A stretch of 64,000 bases of DNA, taken from NCBI GenBank assembly GCA_002411015.1, contig DHPY01000087.1, forward strand, positions 1 through 64,000, written 5' to 3'. The notes under the pieces are model-generated. The model did no database searches. It was not told the origin of the DNA and saw only the letters and a list, made by a program, of their open reading frames with translations. Shown here piece after piece: positions 16,802-25,685 of the stretch (its first letter is position 1; the number at the start of each line of letters is the position of its first letter). A program made the translations under genes and the position numbers. This stretch comes from Armatimonadetes bacterium UBA5352. GTDB lineage: Bacteria; Armatimonadota; Zipacnadia; Zipacnadales; UBA5352.

Positions 16802-17455
16802 ATGCGTTCGTGGGATGATCTCTATGCCGATCGCGAGTTCCACTGGGAGGGCGCGGAGACCGCCGTCGTGGGGATCGCTGAGGAATGGCGCGAGCGCGGC
16901 ATCAGGCTCGTGCATGACCTCGGCTGCGGGGCCGGGCGGAACATGGGCTTCCTGCAGGGCGAGGGCTTCACGGTCATCGGCAGTGACGTCTCGCCGCGTG
17001 GCCTGGCGGCATGCGCGGTGCAACTCGGGCGGGCCGGCCTCCCGCGCACGCTGGTGCAGGCGGACATGACCAGCCTCCCCTTCCGCGACGGCGCCTTCGA
17101 CGCGACGATCTCGATCAACGTGCTCAACCACGGCAGCCGGGCGGTGCTCCAGGCGGCGGCCGACGAGATCCACCGCACCCTCCGCCCGGGCGGTGAGCTG
17201 CTGCTGACCGTGCTGAACACGTGGGACTGGCGCTTCGGCTCCGGCGAGGAGCCGGAGCCGAACTCATGGATGCTCGCCGACGGGCCCGAGGCGGGCATCC
17301 TGCACCACTTCTTCGATGAGCCCGACCTGCGTGAGTGGCTGAGGGCATTCGAGATCCTGCGCCTCGAGCGCGAGCGCGGGCTGCAGAAGCGCAGCACCGC
17401 GCCGGGCAATCGCCCGGTCCACCGCGACCAGTGGCAGGTGCTTGCGCGGAAGTAG
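16802..17455 (+). CDS. Class I SAM-dependent methyltransferase
   Basis: This 217-residue cytoplasmic protein has a Rossmann methyltransferase fold. Motif I is VHDLGCGAGRNMGFL (near 37-51), motif II is VIGSDVSPRGLAAC, and post-I/IV is DGAFDATISINVLNHG. The C-terminal half matches the Methyltransf_11/25 pattern (PGGELLLTVLNTWDWRFG). The substrate cannot be predicted. The ATG at 16802 follows GAGGGG; a GTG at 16787 overlapping the upstream stop is an alternative start. It ends 7 bases before the convergent stop of the giant lyase gene, with no obvious terminator between them. Confidence 0.82.
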   Translation: MRSWDDLYADREFHWEGAETAVVGIAEEWRERGIRLVHDLGCGAGRNMGFLQGEGFTVIGSDVSPRGLAACAVQLGRAGLPRTLVQADMTSLPFRDGAFDATISINVLNHGSRAVLQAAADEIHRTLRPGGELLLTVLNTWDWRFGSGEEPEPNSWMLADGPEAGILHHFFDEPDLREWLRAFEILRLERERGLQKRSTAPGNRPVHRDQWQVLARK

Positions 17456-17462
17456 CCCCCTC

Positions 17463-20400
17463 CTACCTCAGCGCCGTGATCTTCCCGTCGGCGCTGGACA
17501 CCACGGCCTCCTGCGCGCCATCGCCATCGAGGTCGGCGGCAACCACGACCAGCCCTCCGCGCATCAGTTGCGCCCGCCCAAGGATCGCGCCGTCGCTGGC
17601 GTCCGCGACCACGACCGCACCGCTGTCGGTGGTCGCCACGACCCGCTCCCCATCAGCGGTCATGAACGAGGCCACGTCCACCACGGGGCTGCCGAGGTCT
17701 CGGCGCCAGACGACCGAGCCGTCGCCCGCGAAGCCGTAGAGGTTGAAGCTGCGCGAGCCGGCGGCCATCCTGGCATTGCCGACGGTCAGCGGCGCGACGG
17801 CCGATACGGAGTCACCGGTGCCGAACTTCCACAGGAGCTGGCCACGGTTGTCGATTGCATGCACGAAGGAGTCGAGCCCGGCGAAGACGATCTCGGGCGC
17901 CCCATCGCCGGTGATATCCGCGATGGCCACGTCATTGCAGCCGGGACCGGTGCGCGGGGAATAGGAGAACATGAGTCTGCCGTCGGAGTCGTAGACGGGC
18001 CAGCTGTGGTACTCGGTGCCCGCGACGACCTCATCGGCGCCGTCGCCATCGAGGTCCGCCGCCGCGCCGACCGTGGACATACGCACGCTCTCCACGCGCC
18101 AGATCTCCGCGCCATCCGCGCCAAAGGCGTAGTAGCGCCAGCTCTCGGTGCCTGCCACGACCTCATCGGCGCCATCGGCGTCCAGGTCGGCGGGGAAGAG
18201 TGTGGTGATCACGCCGGCGCTCTTGTAGCGCGGCATCGCGAACGTCCACAGCTCGTCGCCCTCCGAGTCGAAGGCGTAGAGCGTCGCGGAGGTGCCTCCG
18301 GCAAGGACCGCCGGATGCTGCTGGCCCGCGAACCGCGCCGTCGAGACCGCGCGCACCCGGCCGCCGATCTCCCGGCTCCAGAGCAGGGAGCCATCGCTCT
18401 CGAAGACGTAGACCGAGCCGTTGGTCGAGCCCGCGATGACCTCATCCGTGCCGTCGCCATCGAGGTCGGCGGCGTGCATCGAGATGAAGCTGTGCGCCGG
18501 CACGGTTGAGTCCGACGCAAGCGCGAGCTGCTCGATGCCCTCGCCGGTCCCGCGCACCTCGATCTCCGCGAGGTAGACCGCCGTTCCCGGGCGGGGGGTG
18601 AGCATCAGGCGCAGGTTGCGCGCGCTCGCATCCAGTTCGGTGAACTCGTAGCGCTGCGGCGCGTGGCCCGGCAGCCCCCAGTTCCCGTGCGTCTCAGTGT
18701 CCGTGAAGTCCTCCAGCACACGCGTATCCGCCGCGAAGCCGTCATCCGAGGCCTCGATGCGGATATTGCCGAGCTGGAAGAGCTTGTTCTTACTTGATGA
18801 GGTCGCAAACCACGCCTTCACGAGGACGGAGTCGATCTCATAGGCGCGGTCGAAGGCGAGGTTGACGGTGACCGGCTGGTCATCGGCCCACATCACCGCG
18901 TCGTTCACGCCCTCCTCGGCGCCGTCAAGGATGTTGTCCACCGTGTTGCCGGGCGCGCCGTCGGCTGCGAAGATGTTACTCGCCAGCGGCTCCGGCTCGG
19001 CGGCGAGCTGCACCCCGGTGTTGACGGCGCCGAAGACGCCGCGGTTGCCGGTCAGCACGTAGTTGTCCAGCGTCTCCGAGTAGCTCCACAGCGTGGTCAG
19101 CTCCGGCGCGTCGCCGCCGGGGAGCGGCTGGGGCTGCGCCGGCGGCGCGGTGGCGATGGCGCCCTCGATGATCATCCGCACCATCTGATCGCTGAACGCG
19201 GAGAGTTCGTATGAGAGTTCCTCGGTGCGCTCCATCGGCGGCTGGACCGTACGGCCGGCCTGGTTGTAGGTGACGATGTTGCCCTCGCCCAGCGCCATCT
19301 CGATATCCTGGCCGCCGGGGAAGTCAAGGAACTGCGCCTGGTAGTCCACGCTCTGCGCATCGAAGAGCGCCATCAGGCCCGCCCGCGCGACGGCGGCATG
19401 GCCCGTGATCCGCGCGCCCGCGAGCGCGATCTCGTTCTCCGGGCCGCCGACGCCGATGACCGTCGGCTCCGCGCCCTCACCGGTGACAGCGACCTGGTTC
19501 GGGCCGATGCGCGTGAGGTGCAGCGGCGAGCCGGCCTCTCCCGAGGCGTGCAGGAGCGTGAAGAGCGTGACCTGCTCGCCCTCGGCGAGGGTCCCGTTCC
19601 AGATGCCGGTGAGCTTGCGCACCACCGGCTCATCGATGAACTTGTAGCCCGACCAGTTCGCCCCGTAGGCTGCGTCATTCTCGAGCGTGTAGCGAAGCTC
19701 GGGGGTCATGCGGATCGCGAAATGCTGGCCCTGCTGCTCGACCGCGAGGCCGTCCTCCTGCAGGTCAACGTTGCCGATCGTCTGCCAGAGGATGCGGAAT
19801 GAGTAGTCGCCCGCCTCGCGCGCCTCCATCTCATCGGCCACGAGGAACCAGTCGCCCTTCAGCCAGAAGATGTTGCGGTGCCAGTCCACGCCCGCATAGT
19901 CGCGCAGGGTTGTCTCGGAGAAGCCGACGGAGGGCAGATCGCGCATGTGCTCCATCTCGGCGAACCCCGGCAGCGGCGCCGACTGCCCGTCGCGCAGCAC
20001 GAGCGCCGTCGAGTGGAACTTCGGCAGCGAGTCCATGTAGGAGGCATCCGCGAGCCAGATGCGGCCGTTCTGTGTCATGCGGGAGATCGAGTTGCCGTCG
20101 TAGTGCTGGTGGCCGCCGTTGTTCAGGCCATCGAGCAGCAGATACTGATCATCCGCGCCGAAGCCGTTGCGGAAGACCACCTTGTCCACGGTCTGCGCAA
20201 GCTCGATCTCCTGCTGGCCGCGGAAGGCGTCGAAGTAGAGCGGCTCAACCGGGAACGCAAGCGAGCCAATGAGGTCAGCCGGCTCCACCGCGGCGGTCTT
20301 CGCGGCGAACCAGCCCGGGCTTAGGCGCCCGGATACCTCGCGCTTGCGGTCCGTCGCCCAGGAGTAGCGCCCGTCGCGGTAGTACCACTCGGCGGCGTGC

Positions 20401-22271
20401 AGGTAGGGCATCTCCGACCACCAGCCTTCGTAGGCGCCGGTGTCGCCGTAGGTGACGGAGTAGCTGAGATTGTCCATGCTCATGATCGCGTAGTCCGCGA
20501 CCCGGCGGGCGTTGCCGTTGTCGAAGAACGTGAAGTCCGGCCGCGCGAGGCAGTAGAGGATCGTGTGGTAGAGCGTGAGCCACTGGTAGCCGTTGCAGTC
20601 CTCGTGCGGCTTGAAGAGCTTCGACTGGTTCTGGAAGGTGTCATCCGCGATCTGCAGCCAGCGCGTCCCCTCGCCGGCATCGTAGTACTTCTCGAAGTAC
20701 TCGCCCGCGAAGAGGCAGCCGAGCGAGGGAAATGTATTGTGATTGTGGCGCGGGTGCGTGTTGCCGAACGACGGAGCCGAGCTGGACGCGACCGCCTCGG
20801 TCATCCACTGGAAGAGCACGCGGGAGACCTCGAGGCGATCCTCGTCGGAGACTGCAGGCGATTCCTCGACGACATCCCACGCCGGAAGGACGGTATAGGC
20901 CTGGAAGTCCGAGTCCATCCCCCAGGGGCCGCCGAAGGTCGGCGGATTGGTGTCGCGATGGGCCTTCGCGCGCTTTGCGAGCCACACGAACCCGCGCGCC
21001 CAGCCATCCTTGCCGGTCATCTGGTAGTTGCGCCCGGCGCTCGACATCGTCCCGAACAGGCCCGTGTGCGCACCGGCCTCGAGGTCGGCCTCCGCGCGCT
21101 GCTGAAGCTGCTCGAACCACGCGTCATCCGGCTCCTGGGTGAAGGTCCGACCCCAGCGCCGCTCGGCATCGGGCGAGAGCTTCACCAGCAGAGTCGGCTC
21201 GAGGACCAGGCTCGCGCCCGCCTGGCAGGCCCCTCGCAGCGCCTCGATTCCGGCGAGCGCACCCGCCGGGTCGCTGGCGCCGATGGAGAGCGCGTTGAAG
21301 CCGGTGCCCCATGGATCGTGCACCGTGCGCACCTCATAGCCGCCCTCGCCGGGGTAGTAGTCATCGGGGAAGATGTAGCCGTGTGAGTAGAAGTACAGCA
21401 TGCGCGGGTTGTTGGCCACGTTCCCGATCACGATCGTGGTTTCCTCACGCATGCGCTCATCGGTGATCGCTTCGGCGGAGAGGATCTCCGGCCGCGCGCC
21501 GGTGAGGTCCGCGATCAGCGTCTGCACCGCCTGCGCGACCGGCGCCCACGCCGCATCCTCGGGAGCCACGATCCGCGCTGCCTCGCCATTCTCCACCAGC
21601 GGCGTGCGCAGGACCAGCAGCTTCGGCTCCGTCACGTCGCTGAAGCTGCGCATCGTGCTCTCGCCGAAGCGGATGTTGTCGATGTAGGCGCCGAAGGGCA
21701 CGCCCGCCTGGCCGGTGCCGATCCAGATACGCAGGCTGGTGATGGCCGAGAGGTCCTCGCCGGTCACCATGCTCTGCTCCCATGCGAGCACATCGCCGAA
21801 GCCGCGCATGAGGGTGATCGTGGTCATCTCCTCGCTGAGCGGCCCGGCCCAGTTCAGGAAACTCAGCACACACTCACCCGCGTCGTTGTAGGCTCGCAGG
21901 TAGAGCGCGCGCGTGGTCTCCGGGAGGTCGGTCCAGGCATCGAACTGCAACGCCATCCCGGTCAGGTCCACCGGCTCGTCAAGCGCCATGGTGAACGAGA
22001 GGTAGGAGTTGCCGGTGGCGTTCTCGGGCGAAACGCTCGAGATGTGGATGCTCGAATCGCCCTCGGAGACGAAGCGCTCGTCGGTGTTCAGTTCGAGCTT
22101 CGTCTCAGGCCAGGCGGCGCCATCATTGAGGGTGACGCCCTCGAGCGTCTCCCCGCCGAAGAGGAGCGTGGTCTCGCCGACCTGCGCCTGCGCGAGCGAG
22201 CCGCCGAGCAGTACGCAGAGCGCGGCCGCGATAGCCGCGATCCGAACTCGAGATATGGTTGGCAGATGCAT
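17463..22271 (-). CDS. Giant secreted heparinase II/III-family lyase with discoidin-like and FG-GAP propeller domains
   Basis: This 1602-residue exported protein starts with a signal peptide (residues 1-30, cut near AQA-Q). Then follow a carbohydrate-binding-like sandwich (35-200), a segment resembling the N-terminal domain of GH67-type enzymes (about 225-370, VHDPWGTGFNAL), an alpha-helical toroid (about 390-690), and a heparinase II/III beta-sandwich (about 700-1010) with GGHQHYDGNSISR near 720. After these come a discoidin-like domain (1099-1240) and a C-terminal FG-GAP/PQQ-like propeller (1255-1602) with repeated DLDGDGADEV calcium-loop motifs. The family cleaves acidic polysaccharides by beta-elimination; the substrate here is unknown. 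The ATG at 22271 is chosen over 22286 because AGGAGG lies between them. The gene at 29951-34030 is a paralogue. It lies 23 bases after the preceding lyase on the same strand. Confidence 0.8.
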   Translation of the reverse strand: MHLPTISRVRIAAIAAALCVLLGGSLAQAQVGETTLLFGGETLEGVTLNDGAAWPETKLELNTDERFVSEGDSSIHISSVSPENATGNSYLSFTMALDEPVDLTGMALQFDAWTDLPETTRALYLRAYNDAGECVLSFLNWAGPLSEEMTTITLMRGFGDVLAWEQSMVTGEDLSAITSLRIWIGTGQAGVPFGAYIDNIRFGESTMRSFSDVTEPKLLVLRTPLVENGEAARIVAPEDAAWAPVAQAVQTLIADLTGARPEILSAEAITDERMREETTIVIGNVANNPRMLYFYSHGYIFPDDYYPGEGGYEVRTVHDPWGTGFNALSIGASDPAGALAGIEALRGACQAGASLVLEPTLLVKLSPDAERRWGRTFTQEPDDAWFEQLQQRAEADLEAGAHTGLFGTMSSAGRNYQMTGKDGWARGFVWLAKRAKAHRDTNPPTFGGPWGMDSDFQAYTVLPAWDVVEESPAVSDEDRLEVSRVLFQWMTEAVASSSAPSFGNTHPRHNHNTFPSLGCLFAGEYFEKYYDAGEGTRWLQIADDTFQNQSKLFKPHEDCNGYQWLTLYHTILYCLARPDFTFFDNGNARRVADYAIMSMDNLSYSVTYGDTGAYEGWWSEMPYLHAAEWYYRDGRYSWATDRKREVSGRLSPGWFAAKTAAVEPADLIGSLAFPVEPLYFDAFRGQQEIELAQTVDKVVFRNGFGADDQYLLLDGLNNGGHQHYDGNSISRMTQNGRIWLADASYMDSLPKFHSTALVLRDGQSAPLPGFAEMEHMRDLPSVGFSETTLRDYAGVDWHRNIFWLKGDWFLVADEMEAREAGDYSFRILWQTIGNVDLQEDGLAVEQQGQHFAIRMTPELRYTLENDAAYGANWSGYKFIDEPVVRKLTGIWNGTLAEGEQVTLFTLLHASGEAGSPLHLTRIGPNQVAVTGEGAEPTVIGVGGPENEIALAGARITGHAAVARAGLMALFDAQSVDYQAQFLDFPGGQDIEMALGEGNIVTYNQAGRTVQPPMERTEELSYELSAFSDQMVRMIIEGAIATAPPAQPQPLPGGDAPELTTLWSYSETLDNYVLTGNRGVFGAVNTGVQLAAEPEPLASNIFAADGAPGNTVDNILDGAEEGVNDAVMWADDQPVTVNLAFDRAYEIDSVLVKAWFATSSSKNKLFQLGNIRIEASDDGFAADTRVLEDFTDTETHGNWGLPGHAPQRYEFTELDASARNLRLMLTPRPGTAVYLAEIEVRGTGEGIEQLALASDSTVPAHSFISMHAADLDGDGTDEVIAGSTNGSVYVFESDGSLLWSREIGGRVRAVSTARFAGQQHPAVLAGGTSATLYAFDSEGDELWTFAMPRYKSAGVITTLFPADLDADGADEVVAGTESWRYYAFGADGAEIWRVESVRMSTVGAAADLDGDGADEVVAGTEYHSWPVYDSDGRLMFSYSPRTGPGCNDVAIADITGDGAPEIVFAGLDSFVHAIDNRGQLLWKFGTGDSVSAVAPLTVGNARMAAGSRSFNLYGFAGDGSVVWRRDLGSPVVDVASFMTADGERVVATTDSGAVVVADASDGAILGRAQLMRGGLVVVAADLDGDGAQEAVVSSADGKITALR

Positions 22272-22294
22272 GGTGATCCTCCTCATGGGGCCGA

Positions 22295-24643
22295 TCAGCG
22301 GCCACCGTCTACGACACTGACGCCGTCATCGCTGATATCATAGCGCACGCCCCCGATGACCATCGTCGCAAGGGCGCTGCTTCGTATTGCACCGACGGCT
22401 ATCTCGCCGCCCGCGTTCACCGCGAGCAGGTCGCCGCCGATACGCGCGATCTCCGTGCCATCAACGCGTTCGGTAGCCACCTCCGCCGGAAGCCGGCCAG
22501 CGTGGCCGCAGGCAAGCACCACGCCGAGCGTGGCGCGCGGCACGATCCCCACCGGCGTGAAGCGCAGATGATACTGCTGATACCACTGGGCGCTTGGCTT
22601 CGCGGCGCTCGGCGGTGGCTCGAAGCCCTCGGAGAGGCTGAAGAACGCGTTGTGGTGGTGCATGAAGTGCGCGCGGAGGAGGCTTCCGCCGCGCACCAGG
22701 CTGAAGCGGCGCGCCTCCTCGTCCACCTCGAACTCGTTCCACGAGTGCACGTTCCACTCCAGCGCCGACAGCACCTCGGGCCGCGCCACGAACTCGTCCA
22801 CCATCAGGAAGCATCCGTGCGGCTTGAGGTAGACCACGTGCCGCCTGCAGCGCAGTGCGCGGTCGGCGTAAGATGCATCGGCGGTCCCGCGCAGGTAGGC
22901 GATGCGCTCGTCCTCGAAGGCGTTCTCAGTCGCGCCGGTGGAGTTGTGCGAGCGCATGATCTGCCCGGCGCCCGAGAGCGTGACGCAGTTGTGCGACTTC
23001 GTGTGCCAGACCCAGTGCGCGTGGTGCGCTGAGCCGTAGCCCGCGTAGTAGCCGCTCGGCATGAGGAGGCACTGCCCGGCGACGTGCAGCACGAAGTCGT
23101 TGTTGTTCGCGTGCGAGTGGCTCACCGCGCCGAAGGGCGACGAGCGGAAGAGCAGCGAGATGTCATCGCAGGGCTCGCGGAGGCTCGTGCGGAACGCCGC
23201 CCAGCCCGCGTCGGGGAAGACGCGCAGCATCTGCTTCTGCTCCGGCGGCGGCGCAGCCGCGCCGAGCGGCTCCGCGAGGAAGTCCTGCGCGCTGAAGCGC
23301 GGCATCTGCCGATCCTGAGGCTCATCAAGCTTTGCCGCGACCTCCTCGAACTCCGCCACGTAGTCGCTCAGTTCGCGCGCGCCGCTCTCGCGGTCGATGC
23401 GGCCCACGAGGGCCGCGTTCCCCAGCCACGTGCCGCGCCATCGCTCGGAGTGATCGCCGAAGCCCATCCACTCCGCCCACGGCGGGAATATCCACTGCCG
23501 CCACTGCGCGTGCCCCCGCCAGAAGGGCCTGCGGTATAGATCCGCGCCGCAGCCGCGCTTGAGGGCCGTCGCGAACATCGTCATGATGGTGACGTAGGCT
23601 GCCCCGTATGACGGCCCCTCCGCCCACGCTCCGTCATCGCCCGCCCAGACCGGCCAGATCCCGCAGAGCACCGGCCGCAGCCACTCCAGCCACTCGCGCG
23701 CCTGCGGGATATGCTCCTGGAAGACCATCGCGAGCAGCGCGAGGAAGACGATCTCGCGCCCCGCGTGCGAATCAAAGCGCGTGACGCCGTAGGTGCCTCG
23801 GTTGTGCATGTGATCGAACGTGATCTCGCCGCGGCGGCGGAACTGCTCGATGACCACCGCAAGCTCCTCGTCGGTGAACTCGTCCCACACCCAGTCGACG
23901 ACCTTGGAGCCGTCCCAGATCACGGACATGTGCGCCTCGTCGTTGTGCGAGAGGTGCGACGAGCCCTCCGGGTCCCAGCGCGAGATCGAGGTCATCCGCT
24001 CGCAGGCGGCCCGTGCGTAGCGCCGGTCGCCCGATGCCAGCCACGCGAGCGCGAGGATCTCCGCGCCCTTCACGAAGCGCCGCGAACTCCACAGGATCGG
24101 AGCCCAGGTGCGGAAGAACGCGTCGTAGTCCTTCTGCCGATCCGGCAGGAAGGGCGGCTCGTCGATCTCGTGCGGCTCGGCGAGCAGCCCATCCGCGACG
24201 GCCTTGAGCTGCGCCCAGCCATCCGCGCGAGCCCCGGCGATGGAGGCCCGTAGCTCTGCCACCTGCTCTTTGCGGATGTAGATGCGCGGGTGGGCGAGGG
24301 TCAGCCGATCGAGCCACACCTGCGCCGATGGCACCTCAAGCGTCACTGCGTCCAGGCCGATCTCAAAGCTGAAGGGCTCCGCCTGATCGCCGCCGGCCGT
24401 CCATGTCCACCAGTAGCGGCCGGCATCGAACGCGCGCTCGGGCAGGAACATCGGGTCCGCGAGGCCGTCTGCCTGCAGCACGACGTCACGCAGCGCCTCA
24501 TCGCGTGCGACGATCAGGCCGAACGGCGCAGGGGCGTCGCCGGGCTTCCATGCGAACACAGGAGGGTTCGTCTGCGGGCTGGAGAGATCACGCGGCCGGC
24601 GCGGGTCTATGTGAGGATGCGGGTGGCGAGTCTCCTCGATCAT
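22295..24643 (-). CDS. Heparinase II/III-family protein (DUF4962-like), no signal peptide
   Basis: This 782-residue protein has an N-terminal fibronectin-like segment (NPPVFAWKPG...), a helical toroid beginning LAHPRIYIRKEQVAELRA (about 110-480), and a heparinase II/III-type sandwich with SHSHANNNDFVLH near residue 509 and HTKSHNCVTLSG. His and Asn/Tyr residues in this region are where catalytic residues lie in the family. It starts MIEETRHPHPH with no visible signal peptide, so it may act inside the cell on imported oligosaccharides, unlike its exported paralogue at 34067-36463. GGGAG precedes the ATG by six bases. It is the first gene of a two-gene minus-strand unit with the 1602-residue lyase. 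The substrate is unknown. Confidence 0.8.
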   Translation of the reverse strand: MIEETRHPHPHIDPRRPRDLSSPQTNPPVFAWKPGDAPAPFGLIVARDEALRDVVLQADGLADPMFLPERAFDAGRYWWTWTAGGDQAEPFSFEIGLDAVTLEVPSAQVWLDRLTLAHPRIYIRKEQVAELRASIAGARADGWAQLKAVADGLLAEPHEIDEPPFLPDRQKDYDAFFRTWAPILWSSRRFVKGAEILALAWLASGDRRYARAACERMTSISRWDPEGSSHLSHNDEAHMSVIWDGSKVVDWVWDEFTDEELAVVIEQFRRRGEITFDHMHNRGTYGVTRFDSHAGREIVFLALLAMVFQEHIPQAREWLEWLRPVLCGIWPVWAGDDGAWAEGPSYGAAYVTIMTMFATALKRGCGADLYRRPFWRGHAQWRQWIFPPWAEWMGFGDHSERWRGTWLGNAALVGRIDRESGARELSDYVAEFEEVAAKLDEPQDRQMPRFSAQDFLAEPLGAAAPPPEQKQMLRVFPDAGWAAFRTSLREPCDDISLLFRSSPFGAVSHSHANNNDFVLHVAGQCLLMPSGYYAGYGSAHHAHWVWHTKSHNCVTLSGAGQIMRSHNSTGATENAFEDERIAYLRGTADASYADRALRCRRHVVYLKPHGCFLMVDEFVARPEVLSALEWNVHSWNEFEVDEEARRFSLVRGGSLLRAHFMHHHNAFFSLSEGFEPPPSAAKPSAQWYQQYHLRFTPVGIVPRATLGVVLACGHAGRLPAEVATERVDGTEIARIGGDLLAVNAGGEIAVGAIRSSALATMVIGGVRYDISDDGVSVVDGGR

Positions 24644-24789
24644 GAGCGGCTCCCGATGGCTTTGTCGTTGGATTCCGCGGACTCTTCGTGACGGACAGCG
24701 GCAGGTCCTCTTGCCGTGGCGCAGGTCTCCCGCCGCAAGACGCCGAACTGCGTCGAGAGAGATCAGGGCGAACGTGGGCGAGGTGCGTG

Positions 24790-25596
24790 ATGGAGCACTT
24801 CACGATGGTGAGACCCGGCGAGAAGGTCCGGCTCGAGGAGGTTGATCCGGACTTCCACGAGGACCTGCGCAGGGATGATCCGTCGGTCAAGGAGCGCACT
24901 GGGGCGGCCCGTGATGAGATGGGGCGGCTGCAGGAGCGGCTCTACGCGGAGGGCAGACAGTCGCTGCTGATTGTGCTCCAGGCGATGGATACCGGGGGCA
25001 AAGATGGCACAATCAAGCACGTGATGCGCGGCCTCAATCCGGCCGGGGTGTGCGTGAAGGCCTTCAAGCAGCCGAGCTCGGAGGAACTGGCGCATGATTT
25101 CCTCTGGCGCATTCACCCCTGCGTGCCCGCGAACGGGCAGATCGCGGTCTTCAACCGCTCGCACTACGAGGACGTGCTGGTGGTGCGGGTGCACGAACTG
25201 GTGCCGGAGAGCTGCTGGCGGCACCGCTACGACCAGATCAACGAGTTCGAGGAGCTTCTCCACGAGACAAACACGCGCATCCTCAAGCTCTACCTGCACA
25301 TCTCAAAGGACGAGCAGCGGGAGCGGCTGCAGGCGCGGCTCGACGACCCCGAGAAGCACTGGAAGTTCCACGCGGCCGACCTGAAGGAGCGCGCGCACTG
25401 GGACGCGTACGTGGGTGCCTTCGAGGAGGCGCTCACGCGCTGCTCGACACAAATCGCGCCGTGGCACATCATCCCTGCGAACCGCAAGTGGTACCGCAAC
25501 CTGGTGGTTGCAGAGCTGGTTGCGGAGACGCTGCGGGAGATGGCCCCACAGTTCCCGGAGCCGGACTTCGACCCGGCGGACGTGGTCATCGAGTAG
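24790..25596 (+). CDS. PPK2-family polyphosphate:nucleotide phosphotransferase
   Basis: This 268-residue cytoplasmic P-loop enzyme belongs to the polyphosphate kinase 2 family, which moves phosphate from polyphosphate to AMP or ADP. Motifs are the modified Walker A AMDTGGKDGTIKHV (near 75), NRSHYEDVLVVRVH, and the lid region DDPEKHWKFHAADLKERAHW. The end WHIIPANRKWYRNLVVA.L is typical of the family. The overall size fits one-domain enzymes. The start is either ATG 24790 (GAGGTG upstream) or ATG 24805 (GGAG upstream). It stands alone between two minus-strand lyase genes and is divergent from one of them across 146 bases. Acceptor preference (class I, II or III) cannot be decided here. Confidence 0.9.
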   Translation: MEHFTMVRPGEKVRLEEVDPDFHEDLRRDDPSVKERTGAARDEMGRLQERLYAEGRQSLLIVLQAMDTGGKDGTIKHVMRGLNPAGVCVKAFKQPSSEELAHDFLWRIHPCVPANGQIAVFNRSHYEDVLVVRVHELVPESCWRHRYDQINEFEELLHETNTRILKLYLHISKDEQRERLQARLDDPEKHWKFHAADLKERAHWDAYVGAFEEALTRCSTQIAPWHIIPANRKWYRNLVVAELVAETLREMAPQFPEPDFDPADVVIE

Positions 25597-25685
25597 CGGC
25601 GAGCGAGACGCCGCCGCCCGCTTCGTGGCACAGGCACAGCTGTCTGCGGCCCCTCCTTGGACACGAGCGCTCGGGCGGCCCTCGC

